A stretch of 9,170 nt of DNA, taken from the NCBI GenBank assembly GCA_905215145.1, contig CAJMOW010000048.1, positions 1 to 9,170 on the forward strand. Direction: 5' to 3'. Position 1 is the stretch's first letter, and each line of letters begins with the position of its first letter. The stretch comes from an uncultured bacterium. Its GTDB lineage: Bacteria > Bacillota_I > Bacilli_A > RF39 > UBA660. Below are positions 6,940-9,170 of the stretch, piece after piece. A program made the translations under genes and the position numbers. Under the pieces are notes generated by a model. It was not told the DNA's origin. It saw only the letters and a program-made list of their open reading frames with translations, and searched no databases.

Positions 6940-8189
6940 TTATTGATTTGATTCAATATCAATTTCCCCTCTATCTAACATTTTAGATTCTTTTTCAAGG
7001 AAATTAATTGATTTAAGTTTATATACATCTATACCATTTACTTCTCGACGAAGTACAATACCTTCTTCAGGAACATTATTATTACATAATACAGATCTTT
7101 GTTCAAGATACATGTTTCTTAGATTAGTTAAAAATTCCTCATGCCAATGTTCATTAATATTTAAATTAGGAAAGAGGTTTTCTGCTCTACCATAATAGAG
7201 TTCCTTAACTGAATGCAAACTGTATTTTTTACAAAATTCTTTAACTTGTTGTGTTGAAAATTCAAATACTTTTCCATCAACATTTGTATAAGTTATTCGA
7301 TAAACAATAATATCAAACAATCTTGCATGATACATTTGTTTAGGGGTCATTTTTTGATAATCAAACGATTTAGGATTATATACACATTTATAATCGTAGT
7401 CTTTTTGAATCATTTGTCCATTAGGCATATATCCAACGATTTATGCATATACGGTTAATCCTTTTTGTAAATACTCTTCGATTACATTAAACGCAATATT
7501 CCATATATCACAATCATAATACCCTTTTGTTAAATTAGGGTTTAATTTGCAATCCTTAATAACTTTACGAGATGAACAAAATTTGTAGTAATGTTCTTCT
7601 GGAAAGATTGGATATTTGAATAATATCTTCTAGATTAATATTAGTAATTGCTTTTTGCAATTGAACAGTATCCACATGAAATCGAAATTGATTTTCAACT
7701 ATATTGAGTACCTTTTTAGGTTGTTTAACACCTAATTTTGAATTAGAAATATTAGTTTTAATAACATATTTCCAAACAAATAGTTCATCATTAATTGTGT
7801 CAAATTCTGTTCCAATAGGATAATCAAAACTAACATTATCGTTTATATAAGAAATTAAGGAATTTATAGGCATAATAAAACCTTCAGAAGCAATCCCCCT
7901 GAGTTTAATACATTTAACTCTTCCCGATTCTTCAAAAAATCCAGATTGTTCAGGATTTTGGTTCAATTCCTTCTTCCTATATAAATTATGATATTTTAAA
8001 AATTTTGGATTAATTACACATTCAACGGGAAAATATATATATAACGCTATCAATTCCTGTAGAAATTATATATCCTTCTACTGTACATAATTTTAGTTTA
8101 TCTGCATTAGGATGCGGATGAAATGTATCAACTTGTACAATTCGAGCTAAATAATTAATGTTAGCATTTTTACTTATTGTTAGTTTCAT
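6940..8189 (-). pseudogene. RNA ligase of the DRB0094-like type, broken in three places and lacking the catalytic lysine motif
   Basis: RNA-sealing enzyme, the partner of Pnkp. The N-terminal domain is clear (MKLTISKNANINYLARIV, HPHPNADKLKLC, then FFEESGRVKCIKLRGIASEG and QFRFHVDT). The C-terminal half has SSRKVIKD, GLTVYA, IVGYMPNG, motif IV EGIVLRRE and motif V VYKLKS. Lesions: a one-base frameshift near a four-T run at 8030-8033; a frame change near 7620, where a stretch that should hold the nucleotidyl-lysine motif (K-x-HGTS type in relatives) is missing between NLEDII and KYPIFPEEHYYKF; and TAA at 7443-7441 where relatives have Glu (YAEIVGY). Without the motif I lysine the protein could not be adenylylated. 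A fragment could still be made from the ATG at 7428, just after the stop. Family identification is firm; the missing-motif claim rests on remembered relatives. Confidence 0.87.
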
Positions 8190-8562
8190 TTTTATATAAT
8201 TTATAATATCTGGCTGTTTCTTGAAGTATTAACATAGCTTGCTCTAGTCCAGCATTACTACTTAATATAATATCATATTTTGCAGGAGAACTTATGCAGA
8301 AGCTATCAAATACTTCTAAATAATTTTTATATAAAGTATATTTGTTAGGTTCTTTAGAATTTACTATAATTTTAGCGCCTAATTCCTGAGCGTTTTTAAT
8401 AATCATTATAGCATCATTAATAGAATGTTTAGTTTCATTTGATTTTAAATCAAGATCAACTAATATACTTATACTACCTTTATCCTTCCAAATATTAAAT
8501 AGTTGTTGTATATAATACTTAAATGTATTATTATATGATGATAATATTAATCCTACATCCAT
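8170..8562 (-). CDS. Hypothetical protein of 130 residues
   Basis: An unrecognised, probably alpha/beta protein: a hydrophobic strand with acidic residues (SISILVDLDL), a helix ending AQELGAKIIVNSKEPNKY, and a C-terminal helix LEQAMLILQETARYYKLYK. The alternating strand and helix pattern suggests a Rossmann-like fold, but no defining motif is visible, so I assign no function. The ATG overlaps the TAG of the upstream gene by 10 nt, and its end overlaps the ligase start by 20 nt. No in-frame TGA. Confidence 0.8.
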   Translation of the reverse strand: MDVGLILSSYNNTFKYYIQQLFNIWKDKGSISILVDLDLKSNETKHSINDAIMIIKNAQELGAKIIVNSKEPNKYTLYKNYLEVFDSFCISSPAKYDIILSSNAGLEQAMLILQETARYYKLYKNETNNK

Positions 8563-8744
8563 ATTTGTTGTCCTAATATAATATCTCCTTCTACTTGGGT
8601 TAATTGTCGATAATAATATTCGTAGGCTATATCATAAATATCTTTGTATTTAGAATTTATGCCTTTTGAAGTTAACCAATCTGGAGATTGATAATTATTC
8701 ATATATTCTGCAGTCAATGCTGAAGCTTTTTTAATGATGTCCAT
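8553..8744 (-). CDS. Small hypothetical protein of 63 residues
   Basis: Begins MDIIKKASALTAEYMNNYQ and is probably all-helical, with a Tyr-rich centre (DIYDIAYEYYYRQL). It ends QQIWM followed by TAG, one of two genes here that stop at TAG, evidence that TAG is not recoded. Its ATG lies 14 nt inside the phosphoesterase gene. No recognisable domain; both Trp codons are TGG. Confidence 0.78.
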   Translation of the reverse strand: MDIIKKASALTAEYMNNYQSPDWLTSKGINSKYKDIYDIAYEYYYRQLTQVEGDIILGQQIWM

Positions 8745-9170
8745 ATAATAATTGTTTTGTAAAAATTGTTTTCAATTCATCATAAGATATAGGTGTAAAA
8801 TTGTTATTATCTACTCCTACATCATAACTTGGTAAAGCCCTATGTTGAATATAATCGTAATCAGCCTGATTTTGACTATAAGGACTTGTATGACTATGTC
8901 CAAAACAATGTACTGCTCCATTTCATTGTCCTGGTCAAGTTGTTAAACAATAATGACATAATATTAATGTACTATAATCCTCCAATTCATTATCATAAAT
9001 TGCAACTTGAGCTATATCACAAACTAATTCAAAACCTTCATAATAAATTTCATTTTCTCGATCATGATTACCCTGAATTAGATATTTAGTTCCCTACAAA
9101 AACTTTTCCAAGTTTTTCTATCACCAAAACAGAAATCTCCAAGATGAAACACAATATCATTAGGAGCAAC
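8731..9170 (-). pseudogene. Metallophosphoesterase, 3' part only, with one frameshift
   Basis: C-terminal part of a calcineurin-like phosphoesterase, a two-metal hydrolase; the start lies beyond the window. Motifs seen: GD in VFHLGDFCFGD, GNHD in YLIQGNHDREN, a metal-type His in LILCHYCLT, and GHSH in HCFGHSHTSP. Two in-frame TGA codons give TTWPGQW, as expected for the family. The frame changes between about 9096 and 9081: the first frame runs KTWKSFCRELN to a TAA at 9080-9078, while the GNHD frame is closed by a TAG at 9096-9094. One extra G in the GGG run at 9094-9092 would join them as CRGTKYLIQGNHD. This could be a real mutation or a homopolymer sequencing error. Small phage enzymes of this type lack a known substrate. 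Confidence 0.88.

Noticed and set aside
8829..9089. Plus-strand ORF of 86 codons
   Set aside because: It lies antisense to the metallophosphoesterase, whose motifs account for the region.
1..9170. TAG reassigned to Gln as in some crAss-like phages
   Set aside because: Two genes end cleanly at TAG, and no confident gene has an in-frame TAG except inside broken ones.

Overview
This 9.2-kb window is a very AT-rich, tightly packed stretch of what looks like a tailed-phage genome. Every supported gene lies on the minus strand, and neighbouring genes mostly overlap by 7-20 nt. UGA is read as tryptophan: in-frame TGA occurs in most genes, at positions where Trp fits, and no gene ends in TGA (stops are TAA or, twice, TAG). 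TGA recoding, a family B DNA polymerase full of group I introns, RNA-repair genes and a general lack of Shine-Dalgarno sites together suggest a crAss-like or similar gut phage of Bacteroidota. That assignment is inference; a recoded mycoplasma-like host cannot be excluded from 9 kb.

Layout in the direction of transcription (high to low coordinates). 9170-8731 is the 3' part of a metallophosphoesterase with one frameshift. 8744-8170 holds two small unknown genes. 8189-6940 is an RNA ligase that has lost its catalytic-lysine motif and carries a frameshift and a premature stop. 6935-6053 holds two unknown genes. 6052-5898 is a short non-coding gap ending in a perfect 13-bp inverted repeat that encloses the ribosome binding site and start of the next gene. 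5897-5010 is a polynucleotide kinase/phosphatase (Pnkp) with an 8-nt insertion in the Walker A motif and a second frameshift. 5023-3403 carries six small overlapping phage genes, three of which are only complete when TGA is read as Trp.

3409-1 is a family B DNA polymerase split into four exons by three group I introns. The introns sit in the ExoII motif, in motif B and inside motif C. Removing them restores one continuous reading frame of 580 residues in the window. The third intron carries a GIY-YIG homing endonuclease gene in its P8 loop. The polymerase continues past the left edge.

Two themes stand out. The first is a polymerase gene colonised at three catalytic motifs by self-splicing RNAs, with only one visible homing endonuclease. 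The second is joint damage to the two halves of an RNA-repair pathway, Pnkp and ligase, while most of the unrelated neighbours look intact. No tRNA gene, including a suppressor tRNA-Trp(UCA), was seen, and no CRISPR or insertion sequence.
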